Source: Pagrus major (Eukaryota > Chordata > Actinopteri > Spariformes > Sparidae). Taken from it: a DNA stretch of 64,000 bases. A program made the translations under genes and the position numbers. The DNA lies in NCBI RefSeq assembly GCF_040436345.1, contig NC_133220.1, forward strand, positions 7,380,436 to 7,444,435, read 5' to 3'. Below, in pieces: positions 1-15,000 of this stretch (its first letter is position 1; each line of letters starts with the position of its first letter). A model generated the notes under the pieces. That model saw nothing but the letters and a program-made list of their open reading frames with translations, did not search any database and had not been told where the DNA came from.

Positions 1-3000
1 TTTGTCTTCAGCACCCAGAGGTGTCGGTGGGTAAGAAAGAGGAGAGAAGGGAGGCTGGGATCCTCACTCTTGGGTAAAATGTCTGACAGGAGGGGATGGG
101 TGTCTGTGGCAGAGGAGGAAGATGAGGAGGAGGGGAGGAGGTGGGCAGGATAGCCTCCCTGGGCACCCTGACTCTCCTCCAGCTCCCAGGAGTTGATGAG
201 TGAGCGGGGGAGGAGCTGAGGAGTGTTGGGAGGCTCCGGGTCAGTTTGGGACTCTGCTGCCTGGAGAAACAACAGGAGAAGGTTTTTATTTTACAGATGT
301 TGCCTCAAGGTTCAGCCTGATTCCTGCATCAAAAATGGCAACATGCAAGACCTGTGTCCTTTATGCATCTCATCATTTTCACAACTATACAGCAGAAATT
401 AAAGCTAACTGAATCAATTTTATGCCAAAAACGCAAATTAAAATTCACTTTTGAGGTGATAAAGTCATTAACTGCTCTCTGCTGGGAGAAACATATAATA
501 TCTAATAAAATCATTTGTTTTTAACACCTCACATTTTGAAAATACTTATACATTATATAATATATATTCATTAAATATCAATTTCATCAAAACTGTAAAA
601 TCAACAGTGATGGTTCTTTTATTTTAAAGACTCTAAATGACTCAGGTGCTGCTCTCTGACCTGGATCAGCACTTTCAGCTCGGTCCTGGTCTGCCGGAGC
701 TCATCGGCCTCTGAGAAGATGTACCAGCGGGTCGAACCAGCTTGGAGGCCGAAGGCAAGGCAGGAGTCGGGGAGCTCGGGTTGGAAGGAGAGCAGGAGCT
801 CAGAGTATGGCACCAGGAGGTCCACCTGCAGACTGGACAGCACCTCCTCGACAGGAGGGCTCTGCTCCCGGTCTGAGAACAGGAGAACAGATTGCTCTTA
901 ATATTTCAACATGTAGCAAAATCATTTCTGCACTACAGTTCTACCACACATCATGTAATTTGCTGCACATAAAGGCTGCTGCTAAGGATTCATTATCGAT
1001 TAATCTTCAGATTGTTTTCTGTTCGATTAATGGATTAATTGTTGGGTCTAATGTCCAAATACCATCTTCACATTGCTTGTTTCTGGCCAACCAACAGTCT
1101 AAAACCCAAATATATTCAGTTTGCTATCACATAAAACAAAGAAAAGCATAAAGTCGTCACATTGAAGAAGCTGAAACTAGAAAATGTTTGGCATTTTTAT
1201 TTGAAAAAAACAAAACAGTCATGTCCTAATTTGTTACACATTTCCTCTGTTCACTTCTAAACAAAAAGGTCATCTGTGTCATGTTCAATAATTCCATGTC
1301 TTTGTTGTTGTTCCATCTTTTAAGGAAGGCTAACTAGCTTTTCCGAAGTGTCTTCACACAACTCGAGCTCTGTTTCACTTCCAGTTACTAAACAAAGTTC
1401 TGCATTAGGTCTGGTGCTGCATCTGCATCAGATTTGTTTGTCTTTTGAAGAACACTGAACTTGTTTCAAAATTGTCCAAACTTGCAGCAGCGGGACATTT
1501 TAAGATTTCTGTTTGTTGTCAGTCCAACTGTGTTGCGTTAAGGATGATAAATAAACTGATGGTAAATTAATTCAAACCAAGATGGGAAAAACACAATTCA
1601 TGCTAACAAACAAGAGCGACATCCACAACTTCCATATGTGTTTGCATCAAGTGTAGAAACAAAGTTTAACTGAGGCTGAACTGGTGCTTACCTGCATCCT
1701 GATTGGTGATGTCATCTGATAGGTACAGCAGGCCAAACAGCCGGTCTGTCAGCACCAGACATGCCTCCTTCTGCTCCACCTCCTCCTTCACCTGAATACA
1801 GTAGCACCACAGAACCCTGCTGACCTGAACCTCCTCCTCCTCGTCACACAGCTCCCCCTGGTGGCCTCCGGGCTCCTCTGCGGGAGGAACAGGGAGCGAC
1901 GTGGAGGAGGAGCAGACCGACTCCTCGACAGAGTCATCCAGACCCATCTCAAAGTATCCGTCCCTGGAGCCCAGACTGGAAAAATGAGCAGAAAACCGTC
2001 AGACACCCTTGACAATGAAGGAAGTTATAGACGCTCCATAAAACATTGGGACGACTAGAAGCTTATGATAGTGCCAGAAACAAGCTTAAAATTTAGAGAA
2101 ACCTTTGGGAACCCCACAAATGAGCAATAACTTAAAGGAATAACATCAAACAGCAGGACTTTTAGGGGATCTCTGAAGGCTCAGGAACTGAAGCCAGCAT
2201 TAATTTCAGGAAATCTCGGAAAACATTTGGGATCCCACAAACGAGTAAGAACTCGAGGGAATCACAGAAACCAGTGGGGATTTTAGGCGATCACAGATCC
2301 CATTGTGAATCTAAAAAAAAACAGTTATGGAAGGCTGCTGGTTAAATACCTGGGACTTCCCACCTCAGTGCCCTCCACATGGGACTGAACCTCTATGGGT
2401 TCAGATATCTTCTCTTCCTCCCTCTCCTCCTCCTCCTCCTCCTCATTCTCGTCGTCCTCCTTTGTCGTCCTCTTCTGCTCCTTCAGGGTTGAGCTGAGGA
2501 GATGGGAGAGCTGGGTAATGAAGTCTTTGTTGGAGGAGGAGAGGGAGAGCAGATGAGTAGGAAGTAAAGGACACGAGGCAGCGCTGCAGGAGAAGCAAGT
2601 CGTTTCAACTGGTCTCGAGGAGGAAGAGGAGGAAGAGCAGCAGACACAACTGGAGGAGAGAGAGACAGAGGTGGAGGTTTCTTTTCATTGCCCACAATGT
2701 CACGAAAGATGATTTCGTAATTTCACTTTCATAAACATGTCTGCCACTATTTAACCGACTGTATCTGTACTGTTCGTAACTTTTGTTATTTTGTTTACTG
2801 TTGTGGGTCAATAAAAAAGGTCAATTAAGTTACACATGCAACAGAGATCACAGTCTTCAGACACTTCTTAGATTTTTTTCTTTGAACATCAACACTTCCT
2901 GCACAGATTTTTCACATTAAAAGCCTTCCCATGGCTCAAGAAGCTCAGTTCGTAGACGGTAGATTAAAGTAAAAGCGGCTACATAGTTATTTAGAGTCTT

Positions 3001-6000
3001 TAATTAATATTATGGTAGTAGCACTATTATTTGATACTGACCAGACAGTAATAGTAGGGGTTGTAGTAGTAATACTTGTGGGAGCTCCACAGTGTGTGTT
3101 TTCAGACAGACTGACAATAGGTTGTTGTACCTGCAGACAAACACATGAAGCAACATTAGAAGCACGCTGAACACAAACATCTAAACAGAATCTAGTTCCG
3201 TCTGTGCACCGCATGTTCAGCTGCCTTCCTTAGGCACTGCAATGCTTGAGCTAAACGCTAAATATTAGCATACAAACTTCACAATGCCTATGTCAGAACT
3301 CCTTAGCAGGTTATGCTGTCCATGTTTACCTGGTTAACTTACATGGCAATATGCAGATTAGCAGTAAAGTCAAGGTACAGCTGAGGCAAATGGGAATGTC
3401 AGAAGTTCTGCAGGTATTTGATCATATACTCAGGCGTTTCAGGTGCGTCTGACCTGCGTAGGGTCAGCAGACAGGAGGTGTGTAGTGTTGTTAAAGCTTG
3501 CAGGGGGAGGTGCAGCGTCCACAGGAGGGAGGACACTGGGGGGAACGGTGGCTTCTTCTTTGCTCGTCACTTCTGAAACAGGAAATCAAACAGATCAGCG
3601 ACGCCGATGGTGAGGAGCAAAGTTTGACTGACAGCGTTGGTGCTGCTGATGTCAATATTTCTCGACTATCTTGGATCAGAATAATTTCAAGTGTTCACAA
3701 AGTTTTAACTGAATGAATTGTGTTCACATGCTGCAATGATTTCATGGCTCTAGTTTCTTCATATGAATATTTGATTCTGTTCCTTGACTTAACATTTTAA
3801 GACTTTAACAACTTGGGCTCTAGGAAATTGTGATTATTCAAGACAATAATCGATAGCAGGTTAATGAAATATAAAATGATCACTGGTGACAACCCTACAC
3901 AAGAGGCTTAAAAATTCATGCATACTCGGTTCTGACATGTGTTGACATGGTACTGGGCATCATGCAGAGTTTAAATATATTATATACAAATGTCAAATTT
4001 CATGAAAAACAAAAACAAAACATTAACACCACAGAACAGTCAGATCCTGTTTTACAGATCAGGCTTAAAAAACACAGACATGCGTTTGGTTCTTACGGTT
4101 TCGATTCACATTCACAGAGAAAGCAGCCTGTTCTAAGCCAGAACAAATATTAGTGTCACAGACGGAGGTTAGTGAGCATGAGCAGGGTGTCACACAGCCT
4201 CCAGCCAAACATTAGTGAATATCAGATCTGATTAACTATTCGCCTGTTGTGCTTCACCAGCTGTTTTTTAAGACATAACTCAATGTGTGTTTGCAAAACT
4301 CTTCAGGAATGAGCAGAAAGAAAAAGTCTACAGCTTTTAGGAAGTTCAAAAAAAAATGTGATGAAGGCACTTTTAGGCTCTGGCGGTTTCAGCCGCTACG
4401 CGTGGGTTGCTACTCAGAATGAAAGAGCCATCCAAAAAAGGGCTTTTTAACATTTCTGCCAGAAGACTGCCTTGGATTGTTTGTTTTTTTCCTCAGGAAT
4501 AAACTTGTCAGAGCTCCCTGGTGGACAAAACATGTTTCTGAAAACATTTGAGGCGAGAAATAAACAATCCAGTAACAGAACAGTGATCTGAGCTCATGTG
4601 TATTGTGCATTTAGGTGCTGCTTTCTTTTGTTCCTTCACCTCTACTGAGTAAAAAATATATGCATTTGCTTTGGTCTGAGATGTTGGTGCTTTAGAGTTT
4701 GATATCGAGTGGTGGTGAATGTCATATATTTCACCCTATCTTAATTCATATTAGGAAGTCTAGAACCAGGCTACTCTAATAGCTGACTTAAAAAATAACT
4801 TTCATGATGAATAAATGTCAGCTTAGTGAACATTTATGTTGACAGGCAGAGTTTGAACATATAAACAGCTGAAACAACATGCAACTGATCACAATAAGTT
4901 TTAAACAGTGAAAAAAATCAGTCTTCCTTTCAGTTTGAGTATAAAGCAAAGCATCTACAACAGGTAATACACAGCTGAGGAGATCTGATTTAAGGGCTAA
5001 AACAAGACACTCTTTAGCGGGTTAGCTTCATCAGCTAACCTGATGACACTTTTGTGATCTTTCCACTGCAGCAGACGTGACGTCCTGTGACTTGTTCATA
5101 TGTTAACAGCTCTGATAAATGACACGTATCATGAAGGAAAACTTACGAATCCCACCCTGTGCCTAACCAAACCCAGATCATCACATGACTGCGATGGAAA
5201 AACATTTCACTGTTAGCTGCTTTAGTGCTTATCCTCATTATCTGAAGAAAGTAGACAAAGTCAGTGAGAATTAAACTAAACTTCACTGAAAGCAGCAGCC
5301 AGACAGATCTTATGTTTTCTCCACACCTCAGACTGCTTCAGAAGGTGGATTATTATTTTATTTTTTACTTTTGATGGAGCTACACTAGCAGTTTCCCACT
5401 GCTCCCTTTCTTTGTGCTAAGCTAGACTAAACACGTATTTAAGCCTCTGGCGTTCACTAATTGTGAGCTATCTGTCAAACAGGTGTACAAGAAACACACA
5501 TTAGGAGCAGAATGTTAATACATTTGAAAAATATTTTTGTTTAAATTTAAAGTAGCACAGATGAAATGATAGGTCAATCAATTGATTAGTTGACGGACAG
5601 GAAATTATCAATTCAAACCACAATTTGATAATTATCAGCGGCTCAGCTCCAGCAGAGAAACATACTGGTCTGTCTGACCGCTGCCTTACAGCAGAAGTAA
5701 AAATCACTGTCCCCCCTCCCTCAGCCCTGCACAGCCAGATACATACATGATTACCTTGGCTGGGGCAGGCAGCCTGTTGGGCCGGACAGGAAGAGGAGGA
5801 GGAGGAGGAAGAGGAGGAAGAGGAAGAGGAGGTGACAGCAGGAGGAGCAACAGCAGAGGAGCAGCAGGAGGAGGAGGAGGGAGGAGGAGAGGAGGAGGAG
5901 AGGTGAGGAGGTGCAGCAGCAGACAGCCTGGTCTCCTCACTGATCTGACGAGAGGACAGAGAGGAGGAAGCCTTCAGAGAGAAGAAGTCACCTACATCAT

Positions 6001-9000
6001 CAACCAGATCACATCCTAAAACCTGCAACCAGCAGCTCCATCAGCAGCAGAGCAACAGTCAGTCGGGGTTTATTACAGACGTCTTCAGCCTGATTTTTAG
6101 CCTAGTGCTGCTCTAGTTGTACATGTGTGAGGTTGTGTGAAAAACCAAGCCAAGTTCAAGAGCTAAATCTGTGTGCTGACACTTTAAACATAACCTTCAG
6201 ATCTTCTGAACAGGTTTTATGGTTTTCTGTAAACGTGCAGAAATCTGTCAAACAAACTGCAATTAATATGTTGCTTTTGTGAACACTTGATAACATTTGT
6301 TGTCAACAGTTTTCTTGAGTAGAAAGACTTTGTAGAGGTTTGTTGTAGTAGTAGTAGTTGTGGTACCTTTTGTTTTAAAGATAGAACATGAAGCTAAAAT
6401 ATATAATGATTCAGGTTATTTACTATGGTAATGATTCCTGATTCCTTGCGACGTCTATTTTTTGCTTCAAAATCAAGAAACTTCGGACCTGTAAGTTTAT
6501 CTACAGTAAAACAAAAACCATCAGTGATGTGCACAGACGCATTTCATGAATAAATACAATTCTAACTAAAGATAATTTGGCCACATTCAAGTCCGTCTTT
6601 CCAGTCTGGTCCCAGAGCTCTGAATGGTTACCCACATCTATGATTTGTCAATCAAAGCCTTGTAGGCAAAGTTCTTCCTGTACAGGTTGTCACTCTAGTT
6701 GATTTCCGAGTCTCATTGCCAAAGCGTCAGTATTACTATCTTACTAACAGGAGCTTTAAACTGCCTTTTTTCCCTGAAAGTCTCGTCATTCAAACAGGAA
6801 GTAAACTAGTTTATTCTGGACTCCCTGACAATGGTCAACAAACAGAAAACGTACAGTCTTCCTGTGCAGGAGGAAGCCATTTGGCTCACATATGTTCTCT
6901 TTGCAAAAAAATGAAAAAATAATTTTAGCTTCTTACAAAAAGGTCCACAAACTATGTTCTAAAAATTTACAGAAAAAAATAAATATATAACTACAGACTC
7001 CAACAGTTTGGCAGTCTCTATTTAAATGCACAGATTTAGCTCATAAGTTTACATTGGTACATTTTTGTTACAAGTTTCCAAGCAAGATTACAACCTCACA
7101 CACACAATCGTACCTGTTTTTATGTCCCTACTTCTTAATTTACTGGCTATATTAACTCTGCTGCTGATGTGCATCTCTTGAATCTAAAAAGGTCAACTTG
7201 TTTTGTTTTTGGTGTCCAGTTGTATTTGCTGATCTGCAGGTTGTGACTCCAACAAACACGTCAGCAGCTTATTACACAACGGTGCTTAACAAAAATAGGC
7301 TGCTGTAGTGACTGACAGAGTGTGTGTTCGTAACAGCTGGTCAGGCTTCAGGCTTCAGAGATCTGTTAGTAATTAACTTGATATCAGGACTATTGTTCTA
7401 TGATCAGGTTAGAATTATAAAACCACTACAGCAGGTTTCAGGGAGAACCTCACAAAGATGTTTAAAGTAAACAGCCTTGGTTTAAGCTCTACAGTGTCAA
7501 AGTCTGAAAAGAGATTCATAAATAACATTTTAACATTTGTACAACCAGTATGTAAAGATAACTGACTTAAATAATAACAATTTGACCACAAAAAGGGATC
7601 ACTGCAGGTCTGGTACTGCCTTCTGCGGTATGATTCAGTGTGACAGAGCGTACCTTCTTGTCGCTGCTGCTCATCCTGTCTTTGACTTCTTTGGCTTTCT
7701 GAATGGCTTTTAAAACTTCCACTGTGTCCAGCTCCTTCTCTGTCGTCACTTTACCGTCCAGACAAACCTGAGGACACAAAGTCAAAGAAGACAGAGAGAC
7801 ACATGCGCGCACATTCTTCTTAGTATCAGAAGTAGCAGAAACAGTTGTGGAAGTACTACAAATAGTAGCATAAGCAGTTTCTATATTAGTGGCAGTATTG
7901 GTACTAATACCAATACTAACACTAATACTAATAATATTCATCATCATCATCATATCTTTATTAACATAGCACCTTTCTTAACAAGGTTACAAGGTGCTTC
8001 AACAAGCACTTAGCCTAAAAAAGGAAATGTCCTCACACCAACCAGCTACCTTACGAATTTTAAAAAGCCATTTTATGTAAAAATGTGATTTAAAAGTGGT
8101 TACTGAGTTAGCCAACCGGAGGCCCTCCTGCAGGCTGTTCCAGAGTCTGGGGGCATTTATAGCAACAGCCCGGTCACTCTCAGTCACCACCCTAGACTTT
8201 GGGACAACCAGCAGAGCCTTATTAAAAAGGACCTCAGGTTACAGCTTGGCACAAATGGGACCACAGGCTCAGTGAGGTAGCTAGGTGCCAGACCAGGAAG
8301 GTCTTTTAAAAGTTCAACATCAATTCTAAATGTAACCGGTAGCCAGTGAAGTGAGGCTAAAAATAAATGGAGTGATATGATCAAATCTCCTTGTACCAGT
8401 AATAAGTCTGGCTGCCGCATTCTGTACTAGCTGCAGGTGATCTAATGGACTTTGAGTTATATTACAGTAGAGAGCGTTGCAGTAGTCTAACCCGGGATAG
8501 ACCAGAGCATTAACAACTTTAATGAGATCCTGATTTGATAGGAACGGTCTTATTTTAGAAATGTTTCTCAAATGCAGGAAGTAGTATCAGCGTGAGCAGC
8601 AGCCCAGAGAGAGAAGCAGTGTGGTGGCGCTGGTTGTTTATTTGTGCAGTGCTAATAGTAGCAATTCGGCCGCGCCCTAGTCAGGGAATAACCATCTTAA
8701 TGATTTGGTCTCCCTGGGAGAGGTCAAAAGTCAGATGAAACTCTGAGAAACCAACATGTACAAGTGCTGTTCCTAAGCTGGACTTGTCTGTTGTCTCTGC
8801 AACTCTGTAATCAGGTGCTTTCTTGATCAGGTCTTAAAAGAGATTTTAATCCCAAGGAACTTCCTGAGATAAGAAAAGTTAAACAAATAAAGAAAACCCC
8901 ACTAGTATTATCAGTACGAGCAACAGTAACAGTACAGGAAGAAAAACATTTTGGTTCAGTCGCCTGCTTAGCTCAGCAAGAATTTTAACAGTGTTGTTGT

Positions 9001-12000
9001 TTTGGTGGTGTACCTCTGCTGCACGGTCTCCAAACTGGGCCAGGACTTTGGTTCTGTAGTCTGGAATGATGCACATGGGATTACTGGACAGGTTGAGTTT
9101 CTCCAAACAGGGCAGAGAGCCGATGTTCCTGATCTCCTCCAACTGCAAACACACACAAGACCCTCGTTAAATTCTGGACTTTACACAAGAGCTATGGTCG
9201 GATGTTTTTCTTCACGGTCTTAAGTTTATTTAATTAGTGTGTATTGGAGAGTGAACAGTTGAGAGATGATACATTTGGGGTATTTGCAATTAATATGGAT
9301 AATCAATGACTTTCTTTGAATACAAAAAATATGTGGGAAATGTGTCTTGCACTCTTACAATAAAGGCGGAAAAAGAAAGATATCGTTGCATGTATCTACA
9401 TCACTTTGACTACGAGACCATCGAGACATCCACAATGTGATCACCTGAGCCAGCTGGTTGTGGCTGAGGTCCAGGTTGACTAGAGAGTAGAGCTTAGTGA
9501 GGCCGGTCAGTTGGTCCAGCTGATTGCCGGCCAGGCTCAGGGTTTTGATGTTGCCCAGACGGGTGTGAGCAGCTTCCAGGACCTTCAGGCTGTTATAAGA
9601 CAGATCCACGTGCACCAGATTGTACAGGTGCTGCAACCACAGAACAGTTACTTCAGTACAGCTATTAATGACAAACTGCAGGGACGTCTTGCTGCACCTG
9701 TCAAGAGCAGCTGCCTTTTGATTCTAGGTTTGAGTGTAAAATAATACTAACTGGTATGTTGATCAATCTAAAAACAACTACAGGTATATCACAATAATCA
9801 ACAGTGGAAATGATGATTTTTTGCAACCTCTGAAATGATAATGACACTAATATAAAAGGACGAGTGTCCTCACAGAGCCAACGTGTTCTTCGTCACATGT
9901 TCACGTACCTGGAGGTTTTCCACTGTGGACAGCTGGTTGTAGCTCAGATCCAGAAACTCCACCTTAGGAATCAGTTTCTACAACAGAGAAAAACCCTGTT
10001 TCAGCACACATGTACTGCTGTATGGAGCCTCAAATTTCAAATTAACAACCTGACCTCCTGATACAACACTGTAATCTGACTGAAGATTAAAACTATGTTT
10101 AGGTTTGGTGGGCATGTCTCACCACTGAGTTGTCGATGGTGCTGATGCAGTTGTGACTCATGTCCAGCGTGGTCAGGTTTCTCCACACAGGAATGACAGC
10201 TGTGACGGGACAGCCAGACTCCGCCCCCTCAGCCTCCCACTGTGAGAACTCGCTCGCCTCCGGGACCAGAATCGACTGGAGGACGCCAGAACATATATCA
10301 CACAACATACAACACCTGATTCAAAAAGGTTGGGACGTTGTGTGAAACATAAACAAATTCCAATCGTTTGCAAACAAACTGTATTTACCAGCAACAGTTT
10401 TAAGTGTTCCTGAGCCCATGTAGTAATACCCTATATACAATCACAAGTGGCGAACCTCGCCCCATCCTTGCTTGTGAACGACTGAGCTTTTCAAGGATGC
10501 CCCTTTCATACCCGATCATGATACTATCACGTGTTACCAATGAACCTGTTCACCTGTGGAATGTTTGATTTACAACATCTGATTACGATTTACACAGTGT
10601 GCCAACTTTTTGGGAATCGGGGTTAGGGCAGAGGGCTGAGTAGTATTTAGTCCAAACTGTACCATCATAGTTTCCGTGGAGCGGTGGATACTCAGAGTCG
10701 CCAAACTCGACCTCAGAGACGGCAGACCTCGAATCTGCTGAGAGCTGCACTCGCTGATCTAAAGAGGGACGGGAGGGACAGAAGTTATTGTTCCAATCTA
10801 TATCTCAATGATTTTCTGTAAAGTCAAAATAAAATCTCCATCAAAATGCATTGCTTACTGATCGACACCATTATGAATACACTCAAAACTGCAGGGGTGT
10901 CTAACTGTAGTTATTGAAAAATAATATATATAAAGAGGCTATTTCATGCAATCAAGTGTGTTATTTTTTCTTATAACAGTCTCTTATTAAAAAAAGTAGA
11001 TTATTCTGCTTGCCAGCGATAAAAATAAAAGTACTGATAATTAATATTCTGTGGCAAATACAAATTAAGAATCATTCGGCTGCTGTGTGTGAGCTGTTTG
11101 ATTATCAAATAATTTTTGTAACCACTCAGAATCTAGTATTCCTTTGTTGCTGGTGCACAGTTAAAAAAAAAAAAAAGATAGATCAGAGTAATACCACAGA
11201 TAGTCATTCCCCACCAGGGTAAAACACTGCAGGGAATGGAGTAAATTATCATATTGGTTGTATCAAACCATCCATTTTGATAAAACCTTGCTCGGTCTAA
11301 TGAGAAGCAACGCCAGCAGAGATTTCCTCTTCGTATCCATCCATAATATTTGCACTAACCGGGGGCCACAGTCTGTTATAAATAGTGTTCATTATCCGAT
11401 TATCAAATATATGGGTCGTGTGTGACATGAATGAGGCAGCAATTCTACATGTGTGCAGACAGGAGTAATTCGAAGACAGAAAAACAGACAGGTCCAGACC
11501 TCTATCTGCAGAAGTGCTTTGAAAACAGACAGGTCGAAGGGGAGACTGCTCTCCTGGATGTTACTGGTTCCTACTGGACCTCTGGTACCAGACATCTGAA
11601 CAGAGAAAAATCCCAGTCAGAACATTCACTACCTCTGCTCCTTAAACAACACTACACTGAATGAAGTTGACTTGAGTTAAATAAAGAGATGTGTGTGACC
11701 TTGAGGTATCGCAGCCGGCAGGTGAAGTCGAGGATGTGTCCCAGGTCTGTCTTGGCGTCTCCGTTACAGCAGGTTGGTTTGGCCAGACGTAGCTGCTGGG
11801 AGACGGAGTAAAGCTGCAGAGGATGGAGAGAAAACACCTCGCCAGCCTGCAGCAACTGCTCACCTACAAGAAACAAACACACAGCGGTCTGAAGCTGCTC
11901 ACAGTGCAAGATTTCATCTGAACAATTACATTTTTTGTAGGTTAGTCAGTTTACTGTTCACAGCTGTTGTTTCACAGAACATCTACAAACCAGATGTTGA

Positions 12001-15000
12001 CAATAACTGAAACTTACAACAAAAATGTTTTTTTATTAGTAGTCAAGTTATATTTTGGTGCACAAACATGAACTGTTGGCGACCAGGGAGAGATTAAACT
12101 TGAATAACTGTTTTGTGGAAACTGGATGGTTACAGCTGCTGAGAGTAGCAGGGTTCAGCTGCAACAGATCATAAGCTTTGAAAAGTGCTAAATATTTTGG
12201 GGCTCTGAGCAACCAAAACACAAAAGCAAAGTCTTTCAGGAGAAAAAATGTAAACTTAACAGGCTTCTGTTTCACATCAAGTCATTGTGGAATCAAAGAG
12301 TCAACCCAGTCTATGTGCCACGTTTACATCCTTATGATGTTCTCCTAAATAATCTCTTAATGATCTCTTACATTAAAAGTATATGAAGAACTACAGGGAG
12401 AAATCCTCTACAGCAACAAGGAGCGGAAACACACCACTCTAAAGAAGTCTCATTAATTGTTAACAGAGTTGTAGAAACAGTAGATGAGAGAAAAACAGTC
12501 AAAGGTCAGAAAGGAAGCAAACCTTTGTTGAACAGCTCCTCAGCCAGTGCTGCTGTGATGCCGTTAATCTCCTGAAAGAGAAAAGAGAGTTTGTTAAAAA
12601 CTGGATTCACTCCAAAATAACAAACAGGTAAGAGTAGAGTTGTAGAGTTAAATACTCTCATTTCCTCACTGCTCTTTAATGATGTTCAAAGATGCTTTTT
12701 GTTAAGAATCTTAATCAAGGATTAACAAAAACTCTAACTGTGTTTGAGTCATTATGATAAGAATGTAATTTATTTGTATAGCACCATTCACAAACAGATG
12801 TTGCGCCTCAGGAAAGAAATTGGGAAAAATACTAAGATAAGAGAGAGCAACAGACATTAAAAGCAGACAACCAGCTAAGAACAAGAACAAAAGAACAAAA
12901 AAATAAAACAAGTGAAGCAAAGCTGGATAACATGATGTTATCCTCGATTAGTTACACAACATTGAAAGAACAGGGCTCAGTGAGACACCTCACCTCAGGC
13001 TGTGGACATCATTGTTTTCATCACAGTGACATTACACAGTAGTTATGTCCTAATGCAGCATTAGAGCAACTGAATAATACGCAACAACAAAACTGTTTTC
13101 TGTGATCGTTTAAACTCCTCTGTGACAGCGATGTGTTGATCATTTCAGGTCACATGAGAATTATTTTCTATTGGCTGTTTATTCTGCAGAGACCTGAGGA
13201 CTCAGAAAACACTGGTCTGCTGTTCTACTGACAACATCATATGATCACAGTCACTGACACCACAAAGCCATAAAGTACAGCTGACGGCAGCCTGGAGCAG
13301 CACTTCTAAATCTGGTAAATAATAGTAATTTACTGAACTGAAAAACAAACTCTCTATTACTGTGCACACATATCACTGTCCGAACCGTTTGTGCCTATCA
13401 GCAACTTTGACATGTTTAAAACCAGAACACCAAAAAGTTGAGACAAAACTAAACAAAGTGAAACAAAAACAATTTGAACTGGTTTTAGTGTAGGACAGGT
13501 TGCGTTTAGCATTGGGATTTACCGCACCGAACACTCATTTAGATACAAATGATAAATAAATCTGTCAATTTTTTTTTCCAATAACATCAACATAATTGTA
13601 TAATCTATTGAATGTCTAAAAACAGTGAACAACAATGCAGCTTTCCCAGGGTTGACAACTTCAAGTTCCTCATTTTCCCTAACCAACAGTCAAAACCCAA
13701 AATGGATTCAGTTTCCAACTATATAAAACAGAAAAAAGCAGCATATCCTCATGCAGCAGCCAGTGAATGCTTGTCAATTTTTCTTTATATAGTCATCCAG
13801 CTTTGCAGAACAATAAATCAGTGGTGATTTTCCAGTAATTTGCTGTTATTCTCAAAAGTATTGTGGCTACGGTTTGGGAGAGGTCCTTTCCTGTTTCAAC
13901 ATGCACAAAGCCAGGTCCATTGGGAAATGGTTTTTCCAGTTTGGGGTGGAAGAACTTAGGTGGCCTGCAGAGTCCTGAACTCGAACTCATCCATCATCTG
14001 TGGGAGTGTGAGCCAGACTCAATCACCAAACATTAGGAGTGAATCTCGCTGTTTCTTTTGTGGCTGAATGGGAGGAAATCTGGAGTATCTGAGCATATAC
14101 TCATGTTATAGTTTCCTCTTGTCATAATTAAAGTACCTACAGGCTAAGTACTGTCAGGTGTAGTACTAGAAGGCTGAAGCATCTAATCAGGTAATGTCTT
14201 GGCCACGCTGCATGACTTTCAAATTTGTAGGATCGCTTACACAACACTACACAACTTTCTGTCTTGTAATCGGGAGTTTTGCACACTACATGATGATCAT
14301 CACACACGGGAACGGGCACTGATTTGCTTCTGATCTGGGGTGTTTTGTCTCCAAACAACCGCCTGCGAGCAGAAAATCAGGGCCAAAATCCGGTAGAGTT
14401 AACGTAGCTTTACTGTGTAAGTGCTGAGGTTGTAGAGTTGTAGTAGCTTCAGGTGTACTCACATAGAGGTGAAAGTGCAGGAAGCAGGCGAGTGGAGTGG
14501 GCGTGGCCTGTGGGAACTGCAGCAGCAGCGTCTGCAGGTAGAGTTCGAGCTCCTTCTGCCGCTTCTCCACCAGACTCTTCGAGTTCTTCCCCAACATCTT
14601 CTTTGGAGGAAGCAGCCGCCGGTCCACCTTCTTCTCTGCGGTCAGCTGAAGGGAAACACACATCACATAAAACATGAATCTTTTTTGAGAGTCTCCATGC
14701 TGTAATTTATGTCATGTTTACTTTACACCATTGCTAACCATTTTTGAAATAACAGATTGCTTATCAAACACAGACAACTTTAAGTCAACATTGTTTGGTC
14801 CAAGTTGTGCAATAGTGCACTCTATGAAAGGATGTGGTGCATCACTGACGTAATGCATTATGGTTGTTAATGAGTGTGGATGAATGATATATCTGCGGTC
14901 TGTGTATTATCCACTAGTAGATGAAAATTTTGAATTATTAATCATTGTTCTGATAATGGCATTTCAGGAAATAATGATGTCTGAGAACACGGAGTCTCTT

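Larger units (their letters stand above)
3042..5944 (-). other. nisch: nisch low-complexity linker exons (5755-5944, 3454-3572, 3042-3130)
   Basis: Three inferred exons join the LRR region to the acidic region of nischarin. The first begins [14 protein letters not shown], resembling the human SRLSAAP segment, and carries a run of about 14 serines from TCC/TCT repeats. The second reads [18 protein letters not shown] and ends in DPTQ; its donor is GTCAGA. The third is [17 protein letters not shown] followed by a Thr-rich stretch; its donor is GTCAGT. Phases fit from exon to exon (1, 0, then 2) and into 2350-2649, which holds [13 protein letters not shown], the counterpart of human NQDFIQRLSTLI. 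The frame fit is good, but conservation is poor, so alternative splicing or omission of the second and third exons is possible. RNA reads would decide. Confidence 0.6.

Noticed and set aside
5704-6019. Arg/Gly-rich and Leu/Pro-rich frames around the poly-serine stretch
   Set aside because: Alternative readings of the GGA/TCC repeat; the nisch frame (Ser-rich) fits splice sites and phase.
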